Assembly: GCF_023701745.1 (NCBI RefSeq)
Contig: NZ_JAJOZB010000001.1
Coordinates: forward strand, 2,672,501-2,736,500
Source of the DNA: Streptomyces sp. RKAG293
GTDB lineage: Bacteria > Actinomycetota > Actinomycetes > Streptomycetales > Streptomycetaceae
DNA: 64,000 nt
Direction of reading: 5' to 3'
Shown here: positions 49,119-60,350 of the stretch, one piece after another
Position numbering within the stretch: the stretch's first letter is position 1
Layout: every line of letters starts with the position of its first letter
The notes under the pieces: model-generated
What the model was told of the DNA's origin: nothing
Seen by the model: only the letters and a program-made list of their open reading frames with translations
Databases searched by the model: none
Program-made: the position numbers and the translations under genes

Positions 49119-49155
49119 CCCGATTCGCCCTAATGAGGGACTAAAACGATCTGTC

Positions 49156-49988
49156 CTACCGGCTCTGCCGGACCGCCCCGGTGCGCTTGCGGACGCCCGC
49201 CGCCAGCTCGCCGGCCAGCTCCCGCACCCCGGCCAGGCCCGTTTCCAGGTCGGGCGCGTCGAGCAGCCGCTTGACGAACGCGGAGCCGACGATGACGCCG
49301 TCCGCGAAGGCGGCGACCTCGGCGGCCTGCTCGGGGTTGGAGACGCCCAGGCCGACACAGACCGGCAGGTCCGTGGTGGCGCGGGTGCGCAGGACGAGGT
49401 CGGCCGCCTGCTCGCCGACGCTCACCCGGGTGCCGGTGACGCCCATCAGCGACGCCGCGTAGACGAAGCCGGTGCCCACCGCGGTGATCTTGGCGAGCCG
49501 CGCGTCGCGGCTGCTCGGCGCGACCACGAAGACGGTGGCCAGACCGTGCAGCTCCGCGGCCTTGCGCCACACCTCGGACTCCTCGACCGGCAGGTCGGGC
49601 AGGATGCAGCCGGCGCCGCCCGCCTCGGCGAGGTCGGCGGCGAACCGCTCGGCGCCGTAGCGGTCGACCGGGTTCCAGTACGTCATGACCAGCACCGGCG
49701 CTCCGGTGGCGGCGTGCGCCTCGCGGACGGTGCGCAGCACGTCCTTGATCCGGACGCCGCCGCGCAGCGCGATGTCGTCGGCGGTCTGGATGACCGGTCC
49801 GTCGAGCACCGGGTCGCTGTGCGGCAGGCCGATCTCGACGACGTCGCAGCCGCCTTCGAGCATCGCCTTGACCGCTTCGATGCCGCCGTCGACGGTGGGG
49901 AATCCGGCCGGGAGGTAGCCGACCAGCGCGGCCCGGTTCTCGGCCTTCGCCGCGGCCAGGGCCGCGTTCAACAGCGCGATGTTGCCGC

Positions 49989-49992
<4 letters not shown>
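49156..49992 (-). CDS. trpA: tryptophan synthase alpha subunit
   Basis: The 278-residue TIM-barrel subunit cleaves indole-3-glycerol phosphate to indole. It contains [15 protein letters not shown], the catalytic Glu in [20 protein letters not shown], the catalytic Asp in [11 protein letters not shown], and [10 protein letters not shown] with [10 protein letters not shown] for phosphate binding. Its ATG overlaps the trpB stop (ATGA), coupling the two subunits of the complex. Confidence 0.97.
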
Positions 49993-51245
<1,253 letters not shown>

Positions 51246-51293
51246 AGGAGTCCCCTGACAGTGAAATGCGATGGCTGATGGAAGTGTCGCGGC

Positions 51294-51437
51294 TCAGCCG
51301 CGACGCCATCGCATTCCGTTGACCTGTCCGGGCTCGCCGCCGATCACATAACGCACCCGACGGCCCAATACGCGACGCGCAGGCGCGCGGCAGCCGCGGG
51401 GGCGGCAGCCGGGCGCGAGGCGGGTCGCGATGGACAT
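51294..51437 (-). CDS. trpM: TrpM, small tryptophan-biosynthesis modulator
   Basis: A 47-codon gene between trpC and trpB. The product has two cysteines and many arginines, with segments GCRPRGCRAPARRV, VRYVIGGEPGQVNG and a C-terminal MRWRRG. These match my memory of Streptomyces TrpM (SCO2038), a small conserved protein that modulates tryptophan synthesis and has no known enzyme activity. The ATG at 51437 lies 4 bases after the trpC stop; the ribosome binding site is weak (GGAA), so translation probably depends on trpC. It is shorter than typical gene-caller limits and easily missed. Confidence 0.8.
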   Translation of the reverse strand: MSIATRLAPGCRPRGCRAPARRVLGRRVRYVIGGEPGQVNGMRWRRG

Positions 51438-51441
51438 GGGG

Positions 51442-52251
51442 TCAGTTCCGCCCGAACCGCAGGGCGGGGTGGGCGCCGGCGGCCACGAGGTCGGCGACGG
51501 CCGCCCGCGGGTCCTTGCCGGTCACCAGGGACTCGCCGACGAGCACGGCGTCGGCGCCGTCGTTGGCGTAGGCGATGAGGTCGTGCGGGCCGCGGACACC
51601 GGACTCGGCGATCTTCACGATCTCGTCCGGGATCTCGGGCGCGATGCGCGCGAAGTTGCCGCGGTCGACCTCGAGGGTCTTGAGGTTCCGGGCGTTGACG
51701 CCGATGATCCGGGCGCCGGCGTCGACCGCGCGGGCGACCTCCTCCTCGTCGTGCACCTCGACGATCGGGGTGAGCCCGATCGAGGTCGCACGCTCGATGA
51801 GCGAGACCAGCGCGTCCTGCTCCAGGGCGGAGACGATCAGCAGGGCGAGGTCGGCGCCGTAGGCGCGGGCCTCCCACAGCTGGTACGCGGTGACGATGAA
51901 GTCCTTGCGGAGCACCGGGATGTCGACCTTGGCGCGGACCGCTTCGAGGTCGGCGAGGGAGCCGCCGAACTTGCGCTGTTCGGTCAGGACGCTGATGACC
52001 GCGGCGCCGCCCGCCTCGTAGTCGGCGGCGAGTCCGGCCGGGTCGGCGATGGCGGCCAGCGCGCCCTTGGAGGGGCTGGAGCGCTTGACCTCGCAGATCA
52101 CCTTGACGCTGTCACCGCGCAGCGCGGCGACTCCGTCCATCGCTTCGCGTGCCTTGCCGGCCCGCTCCTTGAGCTCGTCGATGGAGACCTGAGCCTGCCG
52201 GTCGGCGAGGTCGGCGCGGACTCCGTCGATGATCTCGTCGAGCACACTCAC
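51442..52251 (-). CDS. trpC: indole-3-glycerol phosphate synthase
   Basis: The 269-residue TIM-barrel enzyme makes indole-3-glycerol phosphate, the TrpA substrate. Its signature [15 protein letters not shown] carries catalytic Glu and Lys; [34 protein letters not shown] and AESGVRG follow. The start is GTG at 52251 ([11 protein letters not shown]), which gives the length known for Streptomyces TrpC; the frame is open further upstream. A 14-bp direct repeat lies 50-80 bases before the start. Confidence 0.96.
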   Translation of the reverse strand: MSVLDEIIDGVRADLADRQAQVSIDELKERAGKAREAMDGVAALRGDSVKVICEVKRSSPSKGALAAIADPAGLAADYEAGGAAVISVLTEQRKFGGSLADLEAVRAKVDIPVLRKDFIVTAYQLWEARAYGADLALLIVSALEQDALVSLIERATSIGLTPIVEVHDEEEVARAVDAGARIIGVNARNLKTLEVDRGNFARIAPEIPDEIVKIAESGVRGPHDLIAYANDGADAVLVGESLVTGKDPRAAVADLVAAGAHPALRFGRN

Positions 52252-52578
52252 GCGAGCGGTCCCCTTCCGGGCTGGGTGGTGGAGCACGGTCCGTACACCG
52301 AAACGATCAAGCCAGTCAACGATCAAGCCAGCAAATGCTCGCGTCGGCTCACTGATGGTATCCGGCCGAGGGCGGAGGGCGCGCATCCGGTCGATCGCGG
52401 TCCCACTACCTGGACAAATGCGGCTACCAGGGGTAGCCGCCGGTTTCCCGTGGCAGGGTTTCACCGGCCGCCAGGGGACAGGACCGGACACCACATGGCC
52501 GGTTCCTGCCATCGCCCGGCGTGTCGGCGCCACCGTGGCTCCGCTCCGTCCGGGGCCGGGCACGCGTCCGGCGGGGCG
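52252..52578. promoter_or_regulatory. trpC upstream region with direct and inverted repeats
   Basis: This 327-base gap holds no credible gene and no Trp-rich leader peptide. Two 14-bp direct copies (52302-52315 and 52318-52331, AACGATCAAGCCAG) are spaced 16 bases apart and overlap a TTGACT -35-like element on the minus strand. A 21-base inverted repeat (52420-52440, 8-bp arms, GCGGCTAC) lies further upstream. These are candidate regulator sites for the trp group. Confidence 0.45.
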
Positions 52579-53067
52579 CTAGGGGGCGAGCGCGGATCCG
52601 AACGGCAGGTTCCGGGCGACGCTGAAGAACAGGACCACCGCGCCGATCGCCCACCAGTACGCCGGCCGCAGCCGGATCTCGAACGGACGGCCGCGCAGCG
52701 TCCGCGACAGCCACACCACCCAGACGACGGCGAAGAGCACGTAGGCCGCGACCGCCAGCGCGTTCAGACCGAGGGCCGCGCCGAAGTCACCGTGCGCGAC
52801 CGCGTGGGCGCTGCGCAGCCCGCCGCAGCCGGGACAGTAGATCCCGGTGTACTTCAGCAGCGGGCAGACGGGGTAGTGGCCGGGGGTGTTCGGGTCGACC
52901 GCTCCGACGTACGCGAACGCGGAGACGACTCCCGCCAGCACCCCGAGCGGCACGGCGGCCCGCCGCAGCCGGCCGGCGGGCGGCGCGGGCTCCGGGGCGG
53001 GCCACGGCTCGTGATGCGGCGCGGCGGCGCCGGCGGGCGGCGGCACGGCGGTCAGCTTGTCGGTCAC
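52579..53067 (-). CDS. DUF2752 membrane protein
   Basis: The 162-residue protein carries the DUF2752 core: VDPNTPGHYPVCPLLKYTGI followed by the CPGCGGLRSAHAVAHGD motif with its Cys pair, and three hydrophobic helices. The first 35 residues are Pro/Ala-rich. The function is unknown, but the gene regularly accompanies the trp genes in Streptomyces. GTG is the start. It overlaps no neighbour and is followed by the trpC promoter region. Confidence 0.85.
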   Translation of the reverse strand: MTDKLTAVPPPAGAAAPHHEPWPAPEPAPPAGRLRRAAVPLGVLAGVVSAFAYVGAVDPNTPGHYPVCPLLKYTGIYCPGCGGLRSAHAVAHGDFGAALGLNALAVAAYVLFAVVWVVWLSRTLRGRPFEIRLRPAYWWAIGAVVLFFSVARNLPFGSALAP

Positions 53068-53161
53068 GTGCCTGATTGTGCCCCGTGACGTACGAAGGCG
53101 CAGCCCCGGATCAGCCGGGGCCGCGCCCGCGTGGTGCGTGTCGTGCCGTTGGAGTGGGACG

Positions 53162-53371
53162 TCAGCTGTGGGCGGGCTTCCGGGGCTGGCCCAGGCCCAT
53201 CGCGCGCATCACGAGGCCGACGACGCCACCGAGCAGGACCACGACCAGGCCCGCCCAGAATCCGAGCGGCTCGGCCATCACCATGAAGGCACCCGAGACG
53301 CAGAATCCGATGAAGGCGATTATGACGCCGGTCCAGGCGGCAGGGGTGTGGCCGTGGTTGGTGCCCGCCAT
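53162..53371 (-). CDS. HGxxPAAW family membrane protein
   Basis: The 69-residue protein begins MAGTNHGHTPAAWTGV, the exact HGxxPAAW family motif, and has two hydrophobic helices (IIAFIGFCVSGAFMVMA; WAGLVVVLLGGVVGLVM). This small family is found beside trp genes in actinobacteria and has no proven function. GGGAG lies 5 bases before the ATG at 53371. Confidence 0.87.
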   Translation of the reverse strand: MAGTNHGHTPAAWTGVIIAFIGFCVSGAFMVMAEPLGFWAGLVVVLLGGVVGLVMRAMGLGQPRKPAHS

Positions 53372-53505
53372 GAGTGCTCCCAATATGTTCTCGGTCGGGG
53401 AAGTTTTCCTCGTCCATTCTTGCGCGTTCCCGGAGCGCTCCGTGCACGGGGGTGCGGCGTGGGCGGGCCCCCGGCCGGCACCGGTCGGCCCCCGGTCGGA
53501 CCCGG

Positions 53506-54249
53506 TCAGCCCCCGGTCGGGTCCTCGCCGCGGTCGAGGGCCTTCCACAGCTCCTCGGGGCGCTCGGGGTCCGGGGCGGGGCGCCCGGCCTTCCGGGACG
53601 GCAGGCCGGTGGCGCCGTCCCGGTCGTAGCGGTTGGACATCCCCGGCCAGTGGCGGCCGCGCAGCACGGCGAGCACTCCGGCCGCGAACAGCAGCGCTCC
53701 CCCGGCGGCGGCGACCCACGGCCATGTGGTGGAAGTCTCACCGACGACGGTCGTACTGGCCAGTGTCGTGGCGGCCGTGGCGGCCGCGGCCAGGGCGGAG
53801 CCGGGGCCGTCGGTGAGGGCGGCGGTCACGATGCCCACGCCGCACAGCACGAGGAGTCCCGAGACGACGGAGCGGCCGATGCCGCGGACGGCGAACACGG
53901 CGACCAGGGCGGCGAGGCCGACGAGCGCGAGCGCGCCGGGCACGCCGGTGATCTCGCTGCCGGAGACCGTGAGGGCCACCGAGCCCTCGGCGTACTTCGC
54001 GGTCCCGTGGGCCCAGGTCTTGCCCGCCGCGAGCAGCGTGACGGCGGCGCCGGCGACGCCGAGCAGCAGCGCGAGGGCCAGGCTGCGGCGGCCCGCGGCG
54101 CGGGTGCGCGCCGGCGGCCCCGTCACCACGGGGTCGGCGGCGGGTTCCTGGGCGGTCGCGGTGGGATCCGGCGCGGTCCCGGTCGGAACCGGGGCGGTCG
54201 CGGTGGTCGCGGATTCTTCGGCGGGGCGGGGCTGGGGCACGGCAGTCAC
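53506..54249 (-). CDS. TIGR02234 (Trp-associated) membrane protein
   Basis: The 247-residue protein has a Pro/Ala/Thr-rich N-terminal 55 residues, then four hydrophobic helices (RSLALALLLGVAGAAVTLLA first) and a polar C-terminal tail that includes SNRYDRDGA. This matches the TIGR02234 family, named for its place in trp operons. GTG at 54249 is chosen because it starts near the Pro-rich segment; other GTG codons lie just upstream. The HGxxPAAW gene follows after about 130 bases. Confidence 0.85.
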   Translation of the reverse strand: MTAVPQPRPAEESATTATAPVPTGTAPDPTATAQEPAADPVVTGPPARTRAAGRRSLALALLLGVAGAAVTLLAAGKTWAHGTAKYAEGSVALTVSGSEITGVPGALALVGLAALVAVFAVRGIGRSVVSGLLVLCGVGIVTAALTDGPGSALAAAATAATTLASTTVVGETSTTWPWVAAAGGALLFAAGVLAVLRGRHWPGMSNRYDRDGATGLPSRKAGRPAPDPERPEELWKALDRGEDPTGG

Positions 54250-54532
54250 GTAGACCACTATCGCGCGTCGGCCCGCGGGCGGCACAGGCGGGGGACCGAT
54301 CAGGGACAGACCACCACGAGTCGATTCCATGCACCGACCAGTCCATGAGTGAGCAAGTTTTCGCCCATGCGATCACCGCCGAAAGCAAAGCGGAGGTAGA
54401 GACTCCGTCTGCCGTCTTGTTGACGTGTGCTCGTCACAATACGTTCGCGCCGATCCCCCGTGCGACCACCTCGCTCCGGCGGATCAACTCCCCCCGCACA
54501 GCCCCCGGTTTACAGCCACAGGAGGCAGTACG

Positions 54533-55840
54533 TTGCGCACAACCCTTACTCCGGCGGCGCTTCGGCGCGCCGGACTCTCCCTCACCGCCGTCGCGGGACT
54601 GGCCCTGGCGGGCTTCGCCATCGCCCCGTCCGCCGACGCGCAGCCGGTCGCGCGGACCGGCGCGGCCCAGAACGTCACCGTGAACGCGGATCAGGCCGTC
54701 CACACCGCTCGCGCCTGCGCCCTGCCCAAGGCGGGCGAGATGGCGTGCAAGGCGCTCCGCGTCACCAGCGGGACGGTGCACACCACCAACGTCCGTGGCA
54801 CGACGATCACCCCCGACGCGGCCGCCGCCACCCCCACAGGTTACGGCCCGAGTGATCTTCAGAAGGCCTACGGGCTGACCTCCGCGGCGGCCGCCAACGG
54901 CGCCGGGCGGACCATCGCGATCGTCGACGCCTACGACGACCCGAACGCCGAGGCGGACCTCGGCGTCTACCGCTCGCACTACGGGCTGCCGGCCTGCACC
55001 ACGGCCAACGGCTGCTTCAAGAAGGTCAGCCAGACCGGCAGCACCACCGCGCTGCCCACCGCCGACGCCGGCTGGTCGGAGGAGATATCCCTCGACGTCG
55101 ACATGGCCAGCGCGATCTGCCCCAAGTGCAAGATCCTTCTCGTCGAGGCCAAGACCCCCTCGATGGCGAACCTCGGCACCGCGGTGAACCGTGCCGTCAC
55201 CCTGGGCGCGAAGTACGTCTCGAACAGCTACGGCGGCGGGGAGTCCTCCTCCGACGCCTCCTACGACAGCAGCTACTTCAACCACCCGGGCGTCGCGATC
55301 ACGGTCAGCGCCGGTGACTCCGCCTACGGCGCCGAGTACCCCGCCGCCTCCAAGTACGTGACCTCGGTCGGCGGCACCGCCCTCAAGACCGCCTCCAACG
55401 CGCGTGGCTGGACCGAGACCGTCTGGTCCACGAACAGCACCGAGGGCACCGGCTCCGGCTGCTCCGCCTATGACGCCAAGCAGTCCTGGCAGAAGGACAC
55501 CGGCTGCGCCAAGCGGACCATCTCCGACGTGTCGGCGGTCGCCGACCCGGCCACCGGTGTGGCGATCTACGACTCCTACGGGATCGCCGCCGGGTACTAC
55601 ACCTTCGGTGGCACCAGCGCCTCGGCGCCGATCATCGCGGGCGTGTACGCCATCGCCGGCGCCCCGTCGTCCGGTTCGTACCCGACCTCGTTCCCGTACG
55701 CCCACACCTCGGCGCTCAACGACGTGACGAGCGGCTCCAACGGCAGTTGCTCGGGCTCGTACCTGTGCACCGCCAAGGCCGGATACGACGGCCCGACGGG
55801 TCTCGGCACCCCGAACGGCACCTCGGCCTTCACGGGCTGA
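54533..55840 (+). CDS. secreted S53-like (sedolisin) peptidase
   Basis: The 435-residue secreted protease has a signal peptide with an ADA cleavage site near residue 36. The catalytic Glu and Asp of the sedolisin triad fit WSEEISLDVDMASAICP, the oxyanion Asp fits VSAGDSAYGAEYP, and the nucleophile Ser is in GGTSASAPIIAG. No long activation pro-domain is seen before the catalytic part (about 70 residues), unlike classical sedolisins. The start is TTG at 54533, with GGAGG 7 bases upstream. The gene faces the trp genes and lies between trpE and TIGR02234. Confidence 0.87.
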   Translation: MRTTLTPAALRRAGLSLTAVAGLALAGFAIAPSADAQPVARTGAAQNVTVNADQAVHTARACALPKAGEMACKALRVTSGTVHTTNVRGTTITPDAAAATPTGYGPSDLQKAYGLTSAAAANGAGRTIAIVDAYDDPNAEADLGVYRSHYGLPACTTANGCFKKVSQTGSTTALPTADAGWSEEISLDVDMASAICPKCKILLVEAKTPSMANLGTAVNRAVTLGAKYVSNSYGGGESSSDASYDSSYFNHPGVAITVSAGDSAYGAEYPAASKYVTSVGGTALKTASNARGWTETVWSTNSTEGTGSGCSAYDAKQSWQKDTGCAKRTISDVSAVADPATGVAIYDSYGIAAGYYTFGGTSASAPIIAGVYAIAGAPSSGSYPTSFPYAHTSALNDVTSGSNGSCSGSYLCTAKAGYDGPTGLGTPNGTSAFTG

Positions 55841-55856
55841 CGGCCCCGTGAAGCAC

Positions 55857-55887
55857 GGCGGGGCGGCCCGGTCCTGGCCGCCCCGCC
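55857..55887. terminator. bidirectional terminator between peptidase and trpE
   Basis: A perfect 12-bp inverted repeat with a 7-base loop (55857-55868 with 55876-55887) lies in the short gap between two convergent genes. Confidence 0.75.
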
Positions 55888-55921
55888 TTCGGGTGTTCCC
55901 ACCGTCATCGTGGTCCCGCGG

Positions 55922-57445
<1,524 letters not shown>

Positions 57446-57481
57446 AGCGGCAGCGTAATGGGCCTGCGCGCAGGTGCCCGC

Positions 57482-58165
57482 TCAGCCCCGCAGATCCGGC
57501 CGGACGTACGCGGGCTCCACGTCGGCGAGAACGACGGCCCGCAGATCCTCGGGAACGTCGCCGAGGGCCACGATCTGCACCGGGTCGGCCAGGGCGATGT
57601 CGGCCGCGGCGGCCAGCACCGCGTCGGCGGCCGCGGTGTCGGCTCCCGGCACCCCGTCGACCTCGTACACCACCAGGATCTTCTCCCGGGCGTCCGCGAC
57701 CCGGTAGCGCGTGAGGTACAGCCGCCGCACCGCGGCCATCGCCTCGATCCGCGGCAGTGCGGCGGCCAGCAGCCGGGGCTGCGGGTCCGCGGACGCCTTG
57801 ACCTTGATGTACGCGCCGGCCGGGAAGGGCAGGCCCGCCGCGATCACCACATCGCGCTCCTCGGCGGCCACATGGATCGGCGAGGCGGCGCGCGGATCGA
57901 TGATCAGACCGGCCGCGGGCGGCAGTTGGGCGAGCAGTTCCGGAACGGTGATCTGGAACAGCCGGTAGCCCTCGGGCAGATCGCGCCGGATCTCCTCCGG
58001 GTCGGTGTACGCGACGGCGCACAGCGTTCCGGAGACATCCGTGTAGAGCGGTTCCGGGCCGCGGTCGCCCGTCCGGACGCCGATCAGCACGATGCTGTCG
58101 GCGAGCCGGTAGATCAGCGGGGAGACCTCGATCGGCTGCGGGGTCGGGTCCGGGTGCTGGCTCAT
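57482..58165 (-). CDS. SseB-domain protein
   Basis: The 227-residue protein matches the SseB N-terminal domain pattern, with the segments LYTDVSGTLCAVAYTDPEEI, AGLIIDPRAASPIHVAA and a C-terminal part ending in PVQIVALGDVPEDLR. SseB-domain proteins are common beside type VII and other secretion clusters in actinobacteria, with an unknown role. Its ATG overlaps the stop of the 122-aa protein upstream (ATGA). It is the last gene of the cassette before trpE. Confidence 0.78.
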   Translation of the reverse strand: MSQHPDPTPQPIEVSPLIYRLADSIVLIGVRTGDRGPEPLYTDVSGTLCAVAYTDPEEIRRDLPEGYRLFQITVPELLAQLPPAAGLIIDPRAASPIHVAAEERDVVIAAGLPFPAGAYIKVKASADPQPRLLAAALPRIEAMAAVRRLYLTRYRVADAREKILVVYEVDGVPGADTAAADAVLAAAADIALADPVQIVALGDVPEDLRAVVLADVEPAYVRPDLRG

Positions 58166-58530
58166 AGCTCGATCTCCGCGTTGACGGCGGGCAGGTCCTT
58201 GGGCAGCGGCGCCTCGATGCCCATCAGGTTCAGCTGGTCGCCCAGGCACATCCGGACGCCGCCGGATCCGTCGGAATGTCTCGCGTAGGTGCCGAGCCGG
58301 ATGGTGCCGGGGAAGACGAAGGTCTCCCGGAGGCGGTCCACGTGGAAGGGCTTCTCCAGCGTGAGCAGCCAGTCCCCGAAGTGGTAGTCGACGATGTGCC
58401 AGTCCTTCGTGATCCGGTTCCCCCAGGACAGCTCGGCCGCCACGATCGGATCGAGGTGCGCGTGCGGGTTCTCCCGCGTGCCGGCGGCCGCGATCGGCGC
58501 CCGGACGTCGTCCGGCGTTCCGGCGCTCAT
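58162..58530 (-). CDS. 122-aa orphan protein, candidate immunity protein
   Basis: A 122-residue soluble protein with no family I recognise. It is rich in charged and aromatic residues (RITKDWHIVDYHFGDWLLTL) and has no signal or membrane helix. It overlaps the large effector-like gene by 4 bases (ATGA) and the SseB gene by 4 bases, so all three are made together. Small, unknown, start-coupled proteins directly after polymorphic toxins are often immunity proteins. That is the inference here; it has not been shown. Confidence 0.6.
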   Translation of the reverse strand: MSAGTPDDVRAPIAAAGTRENPHAHLDPIVAAELSWGNRITKDWHIVDYHFGDWLLTLEKPFHVDRLRETFVFPGTIRLGTYARHSDGSGGVRMCLGDQLNLMGIEAPLPKDLPAVNAEIEL

Positions 58531-60350
58531 CGGCTCGGCGCCGTGAGCTGGGAGCCGTAAACCGAACTCCTGGTGATACCGCCGACGATGGTGGTGCCGC
58601 CCGCGGCGGTGGCCGCCGTCCGGTTGTTGGTCAGGATCGGCGACCCGGACGGCAGGTCGAAGTTGTGCAGCGGAATGTTCTGCCCGGGGCCGACGGTGGC
58701 GATGCCGTTCGGCGAGACCGGCAGGACGTTTCCGCTGTGGTCGATGACGGAGATGGCGCCGGAGTCGATGTGCGACATCACGTCGGGGACGAAGTACTGC
58801 GGCAGGCCGCCCCCGCCGAACTGCGGGTTGGCGTTCGCGTAGGCGCCGGCCGCCGGCACGTCGGAGTTGAAGTGCAGGGTGACGCCCTCGGTCCGGTACT
58901 CGTGCTGGATGTACTGGTTGAGGTCGGACGGTCCCACCTGGACTCCCTTGCTGATCTCGGCGGAGTCACCGCCCAGCGACGCCATCGTCCCCTCCGGCAT
59001 CGCGAATCCGGTGATCCGCGGGTGCAGCGCCTCGGCGTTGGTGCCCGCCGGGATGACGGTGTCGTGCCAGAGGTCGATCCCCGGGTAGCCGCCCGAGCCC
59101 TGCCAGGCGCGCGCTCCCTGGGACGGCAGTTCCGACGCCGCCTGGGTGCCGCCGCGCCAGCCCTGGAGGCCCTCGGACAGGCTGGACCGGAACGAGCCGA
59201 AGAGCCCCGCCCCGTCACCGAAGCCGGCCCCGAAGCCGGTCAGCGCGCCGGAGGCCCCGTACCGCAGCTCGGTGGCCATCGACGTCAGCTTGCCCAGGGC
59301 GGTGAACGGCAGGGCGCGCAGCAGTCCCGGGATGGCCGAGCGGCCCTTCCACAGGGCCATCGCGCCGGTGCCGATGCCCTTGATCGCACCCCATCCGGCG
59401 CCCAGCAGATGGCTGCCCACGCCGAGCAGCCCCTCGGCGGCGAAGGCGCCCTTCAGGGCGCCCAGCGAGGTGAGGCCCTTCGTCATGGGAATACAGCTCA
59501 GCGCCGCGAGGGCCACGTCCCACAGGGTCGCTTTCCCCTGGGTGTACTTGGCGATGGTGTCCGCGAGCACCAGCAGCGCGGCCGCGAAGACGATCCAGGC
59601 GATCGGGCCGCCGATGATGAGTGCGATGATGCCGCCGACCGCGACCACGATCTTCGCGACGACGATGAGGCCGTTCCACGCCTTGGCGGCGAGGTCCCCG
59701 AGCTTGTGCCAGAACGAGTCCGGCGGGATGCCCGCGTCGGCGGCCTCGTGCAGCGATCTGCTCGCGGTGTCGGCGGCGGTGTTGCGCAGTTCCGCCGCCT
59801 GCCCGGCGAGCCGCTTCGCGGCGTCCAGCTGTGCCTGGGGGCCGCTGAGCTGCGACTGCAGGGAGGTGACCTGGCCCTGGGCGGCGGTGTGCTTGCGGGC
59901 CTGCTCCTTGACCTGGTCGGGGTCGGGCGGGGCGACCGCCTTGTCCAGCGTCGTGAGCGAGCCGTTGGCGGTGACGAGCTGCGCGTGCAGGCTCTTCACC
60001 TGGTCGTGGACCTGACGGCCCTGGGAGAGCGCCCGGTCCGCCTGGCTCTGCGCCGAGTCGAGGGACGTCGCGTAGCCGTCGAGTGCGTCGGCGGCCAGGT
60101 GGTGGGAGTGCGCGACCTTGTCGAGCTGCCCGGGGAACTTGCCGATCGCCTCCTTGAAGACGTCGCCGGCGGCCCCGACCCACGTCATCGTCGCCTGGTC
60201 ACCGGCGAGGGCCCGTACGTTCCGGGACGCCGCCTCAGCATCGTCGGCGATCCGGCGGGTGGTGGTGGCGAGTTGGCGGACCCGGAAGACGTCCCCCGGG
60301 GTCGGATCCTCGTGCAGGTCGAGGATGAACCAGTCGGCCGGGCGGCTCAC
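58527..60350 (-). CDS. putative type VII secretion effector (WxG, polymorphic-toxin-like)
   Basis: The 607-residue protein starts with about 200 residues of helical, coiled-coil-like sequence containing WVG at 57-59 (WxG hairpin) and many Gln/Ala heptads, as in T7SS substrates. About residues 255-300 are hydrophobic (NGLIVVAKIVVAVGGIIALI). A Gly-rich linker follows, then a C-terminal domain of about 180 residues with GFAMPEGTMASLGGDSAE and GGGGLPQYFVPD (512-523). That last pattern recalls TNT- or ADP-ribosyltransferase-type toxin folds, but the match is weak. The start is GTG, overlapping the upstream stop by 4 bases. It is likely exported with the WXG-like protein two genes upstream. Confidence 0.78.
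   Translation of the reverse strand: MSRPADWFILDLHEDPTPGDVFRVRQLATTTRRIADDAEAASRNVRALAGDQATMTWVGAAGDVFKEAIGKFPGQLDKVAHSHHLAADALDGYATSLDSAQSQADRALSQGRQVHDQVKSLHAQLVTANGSLTTLDKAVAPPDPDQVKEQARKHTAAQGQVTSLQSQLSGPQAQLDAAKRLAGQAAELRNTAADTASRSLHEAADAGIPPDSFWHKLGDLAAKAWNGLIVVAKIVVAVGGIIALIIGGPIAWIVFAAALLVLADTIAKYTQGKATLWDVALAALSCIPMTKGLTSLGALKGAFAAEGLLGVGSHLLGAGWGAIKGIGTGAMALWKGRSAIPGLLRALPFTALGKLTSMATELRYGASGALTGFGAGFGDGAGLFGSFRSSLSEGLQGWRGGTQAASELPSQGARAWQGSGGYPGIDLWHDTVIPAGTNAEALHPRITGFAMPEGTMASLGGDSAEISKGVQVGPSDLNQYIQHEYRTEGVTLHFNSDVPAAGAYANANPQFGGGGLPQYFVPDVMSHIDSGAISVIDHSGNVLPVSPNGIATVGPGQNIPLHNFDLPSGSPILTNNRTAATAAGGTTIVGGITRSSVYGSQLTAPSR

Noticed and set aside
57446..57481. Search for a Trp-rich leader peptide before trpE
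   Set aside because: No run of TGG codons behind a start codon was found; the space is only 36 bases.
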